NCBI GenBank assembly: GCA_963755815.1
Contig: CAVWLF010000021.1
Span: 57,931 to 121,930 of the forward strand
Direction of reading: 5' to 3'
Length of the DNA: 64,000 bases
Origin: Palsa-506 sp963755815
Lineage (GTDB): Bacteria; Actinomycetota; Actinomycetes; Streptosporangiales; Streptosporangiaceae
The position numbers were made by a program, and so were the translations under genes. Positions 23,379 to 31,332 of the stretch are shown piece by piece; positions within the stretch are counted from its first letter, which is position 1; every line of letters starts with the position of its first letter. Below the pieces are notes generated by a model that worked only from the letters and a program-made list of their open reading frames with translations, was not told where the DNA came from and ran no database searches.

Positions 23379-25237
23379 CGGTGTACTCCCGTCAGGTCCG
23401 GCCCGGCCGCGCCGTCCGGCTCCGCATCATCGCCGCCCGGCTGGTCCGGCAGCGGGGCGGCGCTCATCAGGTCCCGGTAGCGCGGGCTGCCCGCGAGCAG
23501 TTCGGCGTGCGTGCCGAGCGCGCTGATCACCCCGCCGTCCAGCAGCGCCACCCGGTCGGCGAGCAGGACGGTGGACGGCCGGTGCGCGACGATCAGCGCG
23601 GTCGACGCGGAAAGCACCCGGCGGAGCGCCTCGGTGACCTTGGCCTCGGTGTGCACGTCGAGCGCGGACAGCGGGTCGTCAAGCACCAGGACCGACGGCC
23701 GGGCCAGGATCGCGCGGGCCAGCGCGACCCGCTGCCGCTGGCCGCCGGACAGGGCCATGCCCTGCTCCCCGATCCGGGTGTCCAGGCCCCACGGCAGGTC
23801 GTAGACGAAGCCCGCCTGGGCCACCGCGATGGCCGCCTCGATCGCCGCCGGGCTGGCGTCCGCCGAGCCGAAGCTGATGTTCTCCGTGACGCTGGCGGAG
23901 AACAGGGTGGGATCCTCGAACGCGCAGCCGATCCGGGCGCGCAGCTGCGGCAGGGCGAGCTGCCGGATGTCAGTACCGTCCAGCCGGATGGATCCGGAGG
24001 TGACGTCGTCCAGCCGGGGGACCAGCTGCAGCAGGGTGGTCTTGCCGGCCCCGGTTGAGCCGACCAGCGCCAGCGTCTCGCCGGGCTCGAGTTCCAGGCA
24101 GATGTCGGCCAGCACCGGCCGGGGCGCGCCGGGGTAGCGGAACGCGACGTGATCGAAGGTCAGCCGCCCGGGGCCGTCCGGGCCGGGACCAGGGCCGGCC
24201 GGGGGGCTGGTGATGGCCGGCTTGGTGTCGAGGATCTCGTAGATCCGCTGCGCGGCCGTGGCCGCTTCCTGGCCGGAGGCGAGGATGTACCCCATCGCCT
24301 CGATCGGCCAGACCAGCTGCAGGGTCAGCGTGATGAACGCGACCAGCCCGCCGAGGCTCAGCTCGTGCCTGCTGGTGGCGAACGTGCCGAGCAGCAGGAC
24401 CAGGCCGATCATGATGTTCGGGATCAGGTCCAGGCCGGCCCAGAACGTGCCGCGGAGCCGGGCCATGTCCAGCTGGGTCCGGTAGACCCGGGACGCCTCG
24501 GTGGTGTGCCGCCCGGCCGCCTCGTCGCGCCGGCCGAGCGACTTCAGCACCCGGATGCCGGCCGCGGCATCCTCCACGTAGGTGGCCAGGTCGCCCTGCT
24601 GGTCCTGGGCGCGCCGGGACAGCACGCGGTACCGCCGCTCGAACCGGAAGCAGGCCGCGGCGACCGGCAGGAAGACCAGGCCGGTGATCACGCCGAGCCA
24701 CCAGTTCAGGTCGATGAGCAGGGCGATCACGACCACGAACGTGACCACGTTGGTGATGAAGAAGATCGTGCCGAAGCCGGCGAACCGCCGGATCGCGGAC
24801 AGGTCGGTGGTGGCCCGCGACAGTAGCTGGCCGGACTGCCACGAGCCGTGGAAGCCCAGGTGCAGCCGCTGCAGATGCGCGTAGATGTCGTTCCGCATGG
24901 CCAGCTCCATGCCGGTAACCGCGCTGGCCTGCACCCACCGCCGGATCAGGTTCAGCGCCGCCTGGGCCGTGCCGAGCCCGATCGCGGCCAGGCCGAGCGG
25001 CACCAGCAGCTGCCGCTCGTCGTGCGCGATCGGCCCGTCGATGACCGCCTTGGTGAGCAGCGGGATCGCGATCTCCGCGGCGACCGACCCGAGCGCCGCC
25101 GCGAGCATCAGGACGAGCTGCCAGCGGTAGGGCCGGAGATACTCGCGGGTACGCCACAGCGCCTGGAACGGCGTCTGGCCGCCCTGGGCATGCGGAAGCT
25201 GGGCATGCGGAAGCTGGCCTGCTGGCTCGGAGGGCAT
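23375..25237 (-). CDS. ABC exporter subunit with degenerate catalytic site
   Basis: 620 residues, membrane domain about 40-330 and ATPase domain about 365-590. Walker A is GSTGAGKTT and the signature LSGGQRQR is consensus. Walker B reads VLVLDDP, with Asp in place of the catalytic Glu, and the switch region is IVAHRPS. This complements the other subunit, which has the Glu but an altered signature, the usual asymmetry of heterodimeric exporters. The N-terminus contains LPHAQ twice, encoded by a perfect 15-base tandem duplication (25186-25215). First gene of the two-gene operon. Confidence 0.9.
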   Translation of the reverse strand: MPSEPAGQLPHAQLPHAQGGQTPFQALWRTREYLRPYRWQLVLMLAAALGSVAAEIAIPLLTKAVIDGPIAHDERQLLVPLGLAAIGLGTAQAALNLIRRWVQASAVTGMELAMRNDIYAHLQRLHLGFHGSWQSGQLLSRATTDLSAIRRFAGFGTIFFITNVVTFVVVIALLIDLNWWLGVITGLVFLPVAAACFRFERRYRVLSRRAQDQQGDLATYVEDAAAGIRVLKSLGRRDEAAGRHTTEASRVYRTQLDMARLRGTFWAGLDLIPNIMIGLVLLLGTFATSRHELSLGGLVAFITLTLQLVWPIEAMGYILASGQEAATAAQRIYEILDTKPAITSPPAGPGPGPDGPGRLTFDHVAFRYPGAPRPVLADICLELEPGETLALVGSTGAGKTTLLQLVPRLDDVTSGSIRLDGTDIRQLALPQLRARIGCAFEDPTLFSASVTENISFGSADASPAAIEAAIAVAQAGFVYDLPWGLDTRIGEQGMALSGGQRQRVALARAILARPSVLVLDDPLSALDVHTEAKVTEALRRVLSASTALIVAHRPSTVLLADRVALLDGGVISALGTHAELLAGSPRYRDLMSAAPLPDQPGGDDAEPDGAAGPDLTGVHR

Positions 25238-25401
25238 TTCCTGGAGGCTAACCGCCGCGCCGCCGGGCTGTCACCTGGTTTTCGCTCAGCGCGACATCCG
25301 CACCATACGGCCGCGACCCCCGGCCGCCGGGCGCTTCGCGGTGAATAGCCATATAGGCCGCAGGGTGGCGGGCAGCGGGCAACTCTGGCAACCTGGCTAG
25401 T

Positions 25402-25428
25402 CCGGGGGCTCACGGCCTCGGCCCCCGG
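25402..25428 (+). promoter_or_regulatory. Leader hairpin before a mycothiol-enzyme gene
   Basis: CCGGGGGC (25402-25409) pairs perfectly with GCCCCCGG (25421-25428) across an 11-base loop. It ends 2 bases before the G-rich ribosome binding site (25431-25439) of the ATG at 25443. It may modulate translation or simply be a GC-rich coincidence. The rest of the 205-base gap between the divergent exporter and this gene shows nothing else clear. Confidence 0.3.
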
Positions 25429-25442
25429 CCGGGGGAGGGACC

Positions 25443-26105
25443 ATGGAACGCACCGATTCACCGAATCGGCCCGCGATCCGGTGGTCGCCTGGGCCGGCCT
25501 TAGCGGCCTACTACGACGCGGTGATCATCATCTGCGAGCTGGCCGCCCAGTTCAGCGCGGCGGCCTGGAGCGCCCGGACGCCCTGCGCCGACTGGCGGGC
25601 CGCCGATCTCGCCGGGCACCTGCGCTGCATGGCCGATGACTATCACGAGTACCTGGACGACGCGCCGGTCAGCCGGCTGGCCCGGCTGATGGCGACGGGG
25701 GCTCATCCCGACTCCCTGGAGCGCAAGCTGGCCCGGCAGAACGCGGCCGAGCTGGCCACGCTGCCGGACGCCAGCGGCCCGGAGCACATTGCCGTGTTCG
25801 CCGCATCGGCGCGGGCGTACGCGCGCCGGCTCCGGCCGGTCTGGAACCTTCCGCATCACCAGTACCGGGACACCGTGGTGACCGTGGCGGGCATGGCCGG
25901 CGCGGCGTGCGCCGAGTGGCACCTGCACGCGTGGGACCTGGCCGGCGCGCTCGGCAAGGACTACCGCCCGGCCGCGCCCGGGATCGTGCTGGCCGGCTGG
26001 CGGGCCGGGACCCCGCAGCTTCCGGTGCCGGAGCCGCCCGGCCCCGATGGCCGCTGCGACCAGTGGCACGCGCTGCTGCGCGCATCTGGCCGGTCGCCGC
26101 GCTGA
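25443..26105 (+). CDS. Maleylpyruvate isomerase N-terminal (mycothiol/DinB) family protein
   Basis: 220 residues. TPCADWRAADLAGHL near residue 46-60 supplies one predicted metal His, and AEWHLHAWDLAGALG near residue 160 supplies Glu/His ligands, the arrangement of mycothiol-dependent DinB-like enzymes. No separate C-terminal domain. A GGGGGAGGG ribosome site lies 3 bases before the ATG, rather close. Downstream by about 110 bases is a PLP enzyme on the same strand. Substrate unknown. Confidence 0.75.
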   Translation: MERTDSPNRPAIRWSPGPALAAYYDAVIIICELAAQFSAAAWSARTPCADWRAADLAGHLRCMADDYHEYLDDAPVSRLARLMATGAHPDSLERKLARQNAAELATLPDASGPEHIAVFAASARAYARRLRPVWNLPHHQYRDTVVTVAGMAGAACAEWHLHAWDLAGALGKDYRPAAPGIVLAGWRAGTPQLPVPEPPGPDGRCDQWHALLRASGRSPR

Positions 26106-26218
26106 AGCGCCGCGACCCGGGTGCCATGATGTGCGGTACGGCCGCCATTCGCCGGCCACCGGTCAGGCCGCCGCGGCCGGGCCGCGAGCCGGCCGGCCGC
26201 GAAGGGAGCGCAGCGCCA

Positions 26219-27424
26219 GTGACATTCGACGTGAGCAAGGTGCGGTCCGCCTACCCCGCCCTGGATGACGGCTATGCGTACCTGGACGGGGCGGCCGGCA
26301 CCCAGGTGCCCCGCGCCGTGATTGACGCGATCGGCGACGCGTACCGGGCCGGCCTCGGCAACTCCGGCGGGGCGTTCCCGGCCAGCCGCCGGTCCGATCT
26401 GATCATTTCCGAATGCCGCCAGGCCGTGGCCGACCTGACCGGCGGCGAGCCGGACGGCGTGATCCTCGGGCCGAATATGACCACCCTGACCTTCCGCCTG
26501 GCCAACGCTCTGGCCGCGGGATGGGGCCCGGGCGATGAGGTGGTGGTCACCCGGATGGACCACGATGCCAACGTCCGGCCGTGGGTCCGCGCCGCGGCCC
26601 GGGCCGGTGCGACGGTCCGCTGGGCCGAGGTCAGCCTGCCGGCCGGGGAACTGCCCGCCGGGCAGTTCGGCGAGCTGATCAGCGACCGGACCCGGCTGGT
26701 CGCCGTCACGGCCGCGAGCAACGTGATCGGCACCCGGCCGGACGTGGCGGCGATCACCGCGATGGCCCGGGCCGCCGGGGCGCTCAGCTACGTCGACGGG
26801 GTGCATGCCACCCCGCACGGGCCGACCGACATCCGCGTGCTGGGCGCTGACTTCTATGCCACCAGCGCCTACAAGTGGTCCGGGCCGCATATCGGCGCGG
26901 TGATCGCCGATCCGGCGCTGCTGGAGTCGATCCGCCCGGACAAGCTGGCGCCCGCGCCGGACACGGTGCCCGAGCGCTTCGAGCAGGGCACCCCGCCGTT
27001 CGCCGACCTGGCCGGCGTGACCGCGGCGGTCGAGCACCTGGCCGGGCTGACCGACGCCGCCTCGGGGACGCGGCGCGAGCGGCTGCTCGCCGCGATGACG
27101 GCCGCGGCGGAGCACGAGGAGAAGCTCGCGGCCGTGCTGCTGGCCGGGCTGACGGCCATGCCGCACGTGACGGTCTACGGCCGTCCGCGCCACCGCACGG
27201 CGACCGCCTACTTTACCGTCGCGGGCCGGACCCCGGCCGGCGTCGCCGGGCTGCTGGCCGAGCGCAAGATCAACGTCTGGGACGGCGATAACTACGCCTG
27301 GGAGCTCACCGGCGCCCTCGGCATCAGGTCCACCGGTAGCGCGGTGCGGGCCGGCCTGGTGCACTACAACGACCGCGATGACGTGGACCGGCTGCTGGCC
27401 GCCGTGGCGGACCTGGGCGGCTAG
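26219..27424 (+). CDS. Class V aminotransferase, cysteine desulfurase-like
   Basis: 401-residue PLP enzyme. The Schiff-base Lys is K219 in ATSAYKWSGPH; the cofactor-ring Asp is D193, followed by H196 (VDGVHATPH). Resembles the cysteine-desulfurase-like family TIGR01976, which lacks the classical IscS active-site Cys loop, so true desulfurase activity is doubtful. The GTG at 26219 is supported by AGGGAG 10 bases upstream and by the conserved FDVSKVRSAYPAL start. Its stop codon sits inside a hairpin shared with the convergent GNAT gene. Confidence 0.85.
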   Translation: MTFDVSKVRSAYPALDDGYAYLDGAAGTQVPRAVIDAIGDAYRAGLGNSGGAFPASRRSDLIISECRQAVADLTGGEPDGVILGPNMTTLTFRLANALAAGWGPGDEVVVTRMDHDANVRPWVRAAARAGATVRWAEVSLPAGELPAGQFGELISDRTRLVAVTAASNVIGTRPDVAAITAMARAAGALSYVDGVHATPHGPTDIRVLGADFYATSAYKWSGPHIGAVIADPALLESIRPDKLAPAPDTVPERFEQGTPPFADLAGVTAAVEHLAGLTDAASGTRRERLLAAMTAAAEHEEKLAAVLLAGLTAMPHVTVYGRPRHRTATAYFTVAGRTPAGVAGLLAERKINVWDGDNYAWELTGALGIRSTGSAVRAGLVHYNDRDDVDRLLAAVADLGG

Positions 27425-27450
27425 CCGCGCGGCGGCCGGCCGGGCTAGCC
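27419..27450. terminator. Possible bidirectional terminator containing both stop codons
   Basis: GGCTAGCC occurs at 27419-27426 and at 27443-27450; the unit is self-complementary, so the two copies can form an 8-bp stem around a 16-base GC-rich loop. The TAG stops of the two convergent genes (27422-27424 on +, 27447-27445 on -) both lie in the stem. No T-tract on either side, as is usual in high-GC actinobacteria. Confidence 0.4.
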
Positions 27451-27885
27451 CTGGCCGAGCGCGTACCGGTACAGCCGGGACTCCCTCAGCGTGAACCCGG
27501 CCCGCTCGTAGAGCCGCCCCGCGGCGGCCCTGGACGGCCGGGAGGTCAGGTCAACCGTCCTGGCCCCGGCCGCCTCGGCCCGCCGCAGCGCGGCCAGGAT
27601 CAGGGTCCCGCCCGCCCCCTGGCCCCGGGCCGACTCATCGACCACCACGTCCTCGATCCAGGCCCGGATCCCGGTCGGCAGCGGGAACATCGCCAGCGTC
27701 AGGGAGCCGGCGATGACGCCCGCTGACCGCGCCAGCAGCACGGTGATCGCGGGGCTCGACACGACCTGCTCTAACGCGGCCCGGTCGAGCGGCGGGGCGC
27801 TGCCGGACAGCTGCGGCAGCAGGCGGCCGAACGCCTCGACCACCTCATCGGTTACCTCTGTGAGTACCTCCACCTGGACAGTCAC
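27445..27885 (-). CDS. GNAT family N-acetyltransferase
   Basis: 146 residues. The acetyl-CoA-binding motif A is VVVDESARGQGAGGTLI (about residues 78-94); the C-terminal GRLYERAGF and a closing LYRYAL strand are typical. Transfers an acetyl group from acetyl-CoA to an amine or amino acid that cannot be predicted. GTG at 27885 chosen because the beta strand at the start (VQVEVLTEV) is the first conserved element; no upstream homology. Confidence 0.82.
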   Translation of the reverse strand: MTVQVEVLTEVTDEVVEAFGRLLPQLSGSAPPLDRAALEQVVSSPAITVLLARSAGVIAGSLTLAMFPLPTGIRAWIEDVVVDESARGQGAGGTLILAALRRAEAAGARTVDLTSRPSRAAAGRLYERAGFTLRESRLYRYALGQG

Positions 27886-27920
27886 GCGGGCAGGATACCG
27901 CGCCCGGCCGCAGTGCCCGG

Positions 27921-28238
27921 TCAGCCCAGCCCGAGCGCCCGCACCGCGGCGGCCGTTCCGGCGGCGGCCACGATCACGGCCAGGAACGGCGCGCGGGCCA
28001 GCAGCGCCGCCACGGCCGCGCCCATCCCGGCCAGCTGCGCCGGATCGGCGTGCAGCGACTGCCCGCTCGCGAACGTCTGCACCGCGGCGAGCGCGGCCAG
28101 CAGCGCGACCGGGACCAGCTCGGCGAACCGGCGGGCCAGCGGGTGGTTCAGCAGGCTCTGCGGGACGGTCAGGCCGGCCAGCTTCAGCGCGTAGCATCCG
28201 GCGGCGGTGGCCAGCACGGCGATCCAGGTCGGGGTCAT
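27921..28238 (-). CDS. azlD: AzlD family branched-chain amino acid exporter subunit
   Basis: 105 residues, four hydrophobic segments, with the LLNHPLARRFAELVPVALLAAL region typical of AzlD. Works with AzlC in export of branched-chain amino acids or their analogues. Its ATG overlaps the azlC stop by 4 bases. Last gene of the AraC-AzlC-AzlD run. Confidence 0.85.
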   Translation of the reverse strand: MTPTWIAVLATAAGCYALKLAGLTVPQSLLNHPLARRFAELVPVALLAALAAVQTFASGQSLHADPAQLAGMGAAVAALLARAPFLAVIVAAAGTAAAVRALGLG

Positions 28239-28972
28239 GGCAATCCGCCGTCCGGCTCGGCGGACTGGCCGGCCGCGTGGCCGGCCGCCCGGTCCGCCAG
28301 CGCCCCGGCCAGCGCGGCGGACGCGGCCAGGATCACCGGGACGCCGGGCGGGCAGAAGGGCGTGGCGGCCAGCGCGATCACCGCGCCGAGCAGGCCGACG
28401 CCGCGCTCGGTCCAGCCGGCCCGCAGCCGCGGCCAGATCAGCGCGAGGAACGCGGCCGGTCCCACCACGTCCAGGCCGAGTGACTGGGGCGAGCCCAGCC
28501 GGCCCGCGCCGAGCGCGCCGACCGCGGTGCAGAGGTTCCAGGTCAGGTACAGGCTGGCGAAGGTCGCCCGGAAGCCGGCCCGGGCGGATGCGTCGTCGGG
28601 CTGGGCCAGGGCGACCGCCGTGCACTCGTCGATCACGCCCTGCGCGGCCGCCGCCCGGCGCAGGCCGCGGACTTGCAGCAGGCCGGCCAGCCGCAGCCCG
28701 TACAGGGCGTTCCGGCTGCCGAGCAGGATCGCGCTGGCGGTGCCCGCGACCAGGCCGCCCCCGGCGGCGACCGCGCCCGCCAGGGCGAACTGCGAGGCGC
28801 CGGTAAAGGTCAGCAGGCTGAGCGCGCACGCCTGGGCCACGGTCAGCCCGGAGCTGACCGCGGCCGCGCCGAACGCCAGCCCGGAGGTGCCCACGGCCAG
28901 GCCGAGGGCGATCCCGTCGCGTACCGGCCGGGCCGGCCCGGCGGCGGCGGGCGGCGCCGTCTGGTCTGCCAT
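28235..28972 (-). CDS. azlC: AzlC family branched-chain amino acid exporter subunit
   Basis: 245 residues, about seven membrane segments, with TFTGASQFALAG (about residues 54-65) and SRNALYGLRLAG (about 87-98) matching the AzlC/BrnF family. In Corynebacterium the equivalent pair BrnFE exports isoleucine, leucine, valine and methionine. The start at 28972 is 10 bases after the stop of the AraC-type regulator, so regulator and transporter share a transcript. C-terminal tail is hydrophilic and acidic. Confidence 0.88.
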   Translation of the reverse strand: MADQTAPPAAAGPARPVRDGIALGLAVGTSGLAFGAAAVSSGLTVAQACALSLLTFTGASQFALAGAVAAGGGLVAGTASAILLGSRNALYGLRLAGLLQVRGLRRAAAAQGVIDECTAVALAQPDDASARAGFRATFASLYLTWNLCTAVGALGAGRLGSPQSLGLDVVGPAAFLALIWPRLRAGWTERGVGLLGAVIALAATPFCPPGVPVILAASAALAGALADRAAGHAAGQSAEPDGGLP

Positions 28973-28982
28973 GGGCCGAACG

Positions 28983-29867
28983 CTAGGCGCCGGCCCGGTG
29001 CGGATTCTTGTACGTTCTTGCCGCGCCGCCGGCCGGCCGGAGCGCGCCGCGGTCCCGCTGATAGGCACCGGGGGGAACGCCGACTACCCGCTTGAAGTGC
29101 CGGGTCAGGTGCGGCTGGTCGGCGAAGCCGGCCTCGGCCGCCACGTCGGCCGGGGGCAGCCCGGCGTCGAGCAGCCGCCGGGCCAGCCGCACTCGCAGCT
29201 GGTTCAGGTAGGCGTGCGGCGGCAGGCCGGTCTCATCCCGGAACGCCCGCAGCAGCGCGAACGGGCTCATCCCGGCGGCCAGCGCGAGCTCGTCCAGGCT
29301 CGGCGGGTCGGCCAGGCGATCCGCCAGCTCATCGCGTACCGCGCGGACCGCGGCCGATGAATAACGGGGCCCCGGCGGCCGATCCGGGGCAGCGGCGGGG
29401 CTCGCATGCGCGGTCAGGATGCCGGCCAGCGCCGCGCGCAGCAGGCTGGACGACGCGAGCCGGTCGCCGTGCTCGGCGGCCAGGTGCGCCGACCGCAGCA
29501 GCCGCGCGCAGCGCGGGTCGTCGATCACCGTCTGCCGGAAGACGGGCGTGCCACCCGCGCCGCCGAGGTCGGCGGCGATACCCGCGACCAGGCCGACCGC
29601 CGGGTAGAGCACCCGGTAGGACCACCCCTCCGGCACCCCGGCCTGGCCGGTGTGCACGACTTCCGGATTGAGCAGCGCGACCGCGCCGGGACCGGCCCGC
29701 AGCAGCGCGCCGCCGTAGTGGAACTCCTCCACGCCGGACTCGATCACGCCGACCGTATACGTCTCATGCGCGTGCCGCCGGTAGCGGTGCGTCACGTACC
29801 TGGCGCGCAGCAGGTCGACCCCCGGCACCGCGGCGTGCCGCCAGTACCGGGCCAGCTCGGTTGGCAT
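28983..29867 (-). CDS. AraC family transcriptional regulator
   Basis: 294 residues. The N-terminal cupin-like ligand domain begins with HRYRRHAHETYTVGVI (about residues 27-42). Two helix-turn-helix units lie at about 190-280, ending FADQPHLTRHFKRVVGVPPGAYQ, the canonical AraC tail. It is the first gene of the azlCD operon and probably senses the exported amino acid, though many exporters of this kind use Lrp-type regulators instead. Binding site not identified. Confidence 0.88.
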   Translation of the reverse strand: MPTELARYWRHAAVPGVDLLRARYVTHRYRRHAHETYTVGVIESGVEEFHYGGALLRAGPGAVALLNPEVVHTGQAGVPEGWSYRVLYPAVGLVAGIAADLGGAGGTPVFRQTVIDDPRCARLLRSAHLAAEHGDRLASSSLLRAALAGILTAHASPAAAPDRPPGPRYSSAAVRAVRDELADRLADPPSLDELALAAGMSPFALLRAFRDETGLPPHAYLNQLRVRLARRLLDAGLPPADVAAEAGFADQPHLTRHFKRVVGVPPGAYQRDRGALRPAGGAARTYKNPHRAGA

Positions 29868-29876
29868 ACGTCATGC

Positions 29877-30521
29877 CTACCCGATCAGCCGCCCGGCGGG
29901 GCTACGGGCCGGCGCCGCGGCGGCGTAGCCGGGCTGGCCGCTGATCAGCTCAAGGGCATGCTCGACCAGCGCGACCAGGGCATCCCGGCCGGACGCGTGC
30001 CGGCGCGCGTCGCACATGATCACCGGGACCTCCGGGTTCAGGTCGAGCGCCCGCCTGACGTCCTGGCCGCGATAGCGCCGCGCCCCGTCGAAGCAGTTCA
30101 CCGCGACGATGAAGGGCATGCCGCGCTGCTCGAAGTAGTCCACGGACGGGAAGCAGTCGGCCAGCCGCCGGGTGTCGGCCAGCACGACCGCGCCGAGCGC
30201 GCCGCGGGCCAGCTCGTCCCACATGAACCAGAACCGCTCCTGGCCGGGCGTGCCGAAGAGGTAGACCACCAGGTTGTCGGTGATCGTGATCCGGCCGAAA
30301 TCGAGGGCGACGGTGGTCGTGGCCTTGCGTTCCACGCCGTCGAGGCGGTCCAGCCGGGCGCCCGGCTCGCTCAGCGGCTCCTCGGTGCGCAGCGGCCGGA
30401 TCTCGGTCACCGAGCCCACCAGCGTGGTCTTGCCGGCCCCGAAGCCGCCCGCGATCAGGATCTTGACGGCCACGGGCGCGGCGGGCGGGCCGGCCGCCGG
30501 GTCAGAGTCGGCGTAGGCCAT
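29877..30521 (-). CDS. cvnD: Conservon GTPase-like protein CvnD
   Basis: 214 residues. P-loop GGFGAGKTT at about 24-32, a switch segment with FGTPGQERFWFMW near residue 90-102, and VNCFDG as the degenerate NKxD motif. Belongs to the Ras-like CvnD family (DUF2587-era ATP/GTP-binding proteins) that act with CvnA-C as a membrane-associated G-protein-like module. Start overlaps the cvnC stop by 20 bases, an arrangement usual in conservons. Last gene of the complete cvnABCD set. Confidence 0.9.
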   Translation of the reverse strand: MAYADSDPAAGPPAAPVAVKILIAGGFGAGKTTLVGSVTEIRPLRTEEPLSEPGARLDRLDGVERKATTTVALDFGRITITDNLVVYLFGTPGQERFWFMWDELARGALGAVVLADTRRLADCFPSVDYFEQRGMPFIVAVNCFDGARRYRGQDVRRALDLNPEVPVIMCDARRHASGRDALVALVEHALELISGQPGYAAAAPARSPAGRLIG

Positions 30522-30876
30522 CGGCCACCTCCCTGAGGATGCGCGGATCAGGCCGCCGCGCCGGGGATACGGGGTGATGAATCCGGACCAGGGAGCGGTC
30601 CCGCAAGTCGGCGATCAGGATCCGGACAACGCCGACGGGCAGGTCGAGATCGGCGGCCAGGTCGGCCACCGACGCGGGCAGGCGGCATAGCCGCAGCAGC
30701 TCGTAATGCTCCGGATCCAGCCCGGCGGAGCCGGGCGTGGCCCCCCGGACGGCGGTGACGAGCGCGATCAGGTCCAGGCTCGCGCCGGTGGGCCTGGTCC
30801 GGCCGCCGGTCAGCGCGTAGGGGCGGACGACCGGGCCCGCGTCCGCGTCCAGCCACCGGTCCTGGGGCGAAGGCAT
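30502..30876 (-). CDS. cvnC: Conservon DUF742 protein CvnC
   Basis: 124 residues. VVRPYALTGGRTRP near residue 17-30 and a winged-helix-like C-terminal half (LRLCRLPASVADLAADLDLPVGVVRILI) mark DUF742. Thought to act as an adaptor or DNA-binding-like partner within the conservon complex; role not well defined. It lies 7 bases after cvnB. Confidence 0.9.
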   Translation of the reverse strand: MPSPQDRWLDADAGPVVRPYALTGGRTRPTGASLDLIALVTAVRGATPGSAGLDPEHYELLRLCRLPASVADLAADLDLPVGVVRILIADLRDRSLVRIHHPVSPARRPDPRILREVADGLRRL

Positions 30877-30883
30877 GCCCGGC

Positions 30884-31318
30884 TCAGTCCGTCAGTTCCC
30901 CGGCGGGCACCGGCCGGGGGTTCACGGCCAGGTGCTGGCCCACGCGCTTGACCAGGACGGCCATCTCGTAGGCGATCAGGCCCGCGTCGGCGGCGGCCGG
31001 GCTCAGCACGGCCAGGCAGCTGCCCTCGCCGGCGGCGGTCACGAACAGGAATCCGTTATCCATCTCGACGATGGTCTGCCGGACCTGGCCGCCGCCGAAA
31101 TGCCGGCCCGCTCCCCGGGCCAGGCTCTGGAAGCCGGCCGCCAGCGCGGACAGGTGCTCGGCGTCCTCGCGGGTCAGTCCGGCCGAGGCTCCGATGGCCA
31201 GGCCGTCGCGGGACAGGATCACCGCCTTGTCGATCTGCGTGACGCGGCTGACCAGATCGTCAAGGAGCCAGGTCAGGTCACTGGTATCGCCGTTCTCGTG
31301 CTGCTGCGCTCCGCCCAC
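30884..31318 (-). CDS. cvnB: Conservon roadblock/LC7 protein CvnB
   Basis: 144 residues with a roadblock/LC7 fold (about 12-115): WLLDDLVSRVTQIDKAVILS, then DGLAIGAS, and the NGFLFVTAAGEGSCLAVL strands. Roadblock proteins serve as regulators of small GTPases, fitting CvnD as partner. Located 14 bases after cvnA and 7 bases before cvnC. Confidence 0.9.
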   Translation of the reverse strand: MGGAQQHENGDTSDLTWLLDDLVSRVTQIDKAVILSRDGLAIGASAGLTREDAEHLSALAAGFQSLARGAGRHFGGGQVRQTIVEMDNGFLFVTAAGEGSCLAVLSPAAADAGLIAYEMAVLVKRVGQHLAVNPRPVPAGELTD

Positions 31319-31332
31319 ATTTCCCCCTGCCG

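Noticed and set aside
21129..23480. Very long forward open frame (783 codons) opposite the ABC exporter
   Set aside because: Antisense artefact of high GC: composition is Arg/Gln/Asp-rich without domains, while the reverse strand encodes a full ABC exporter.
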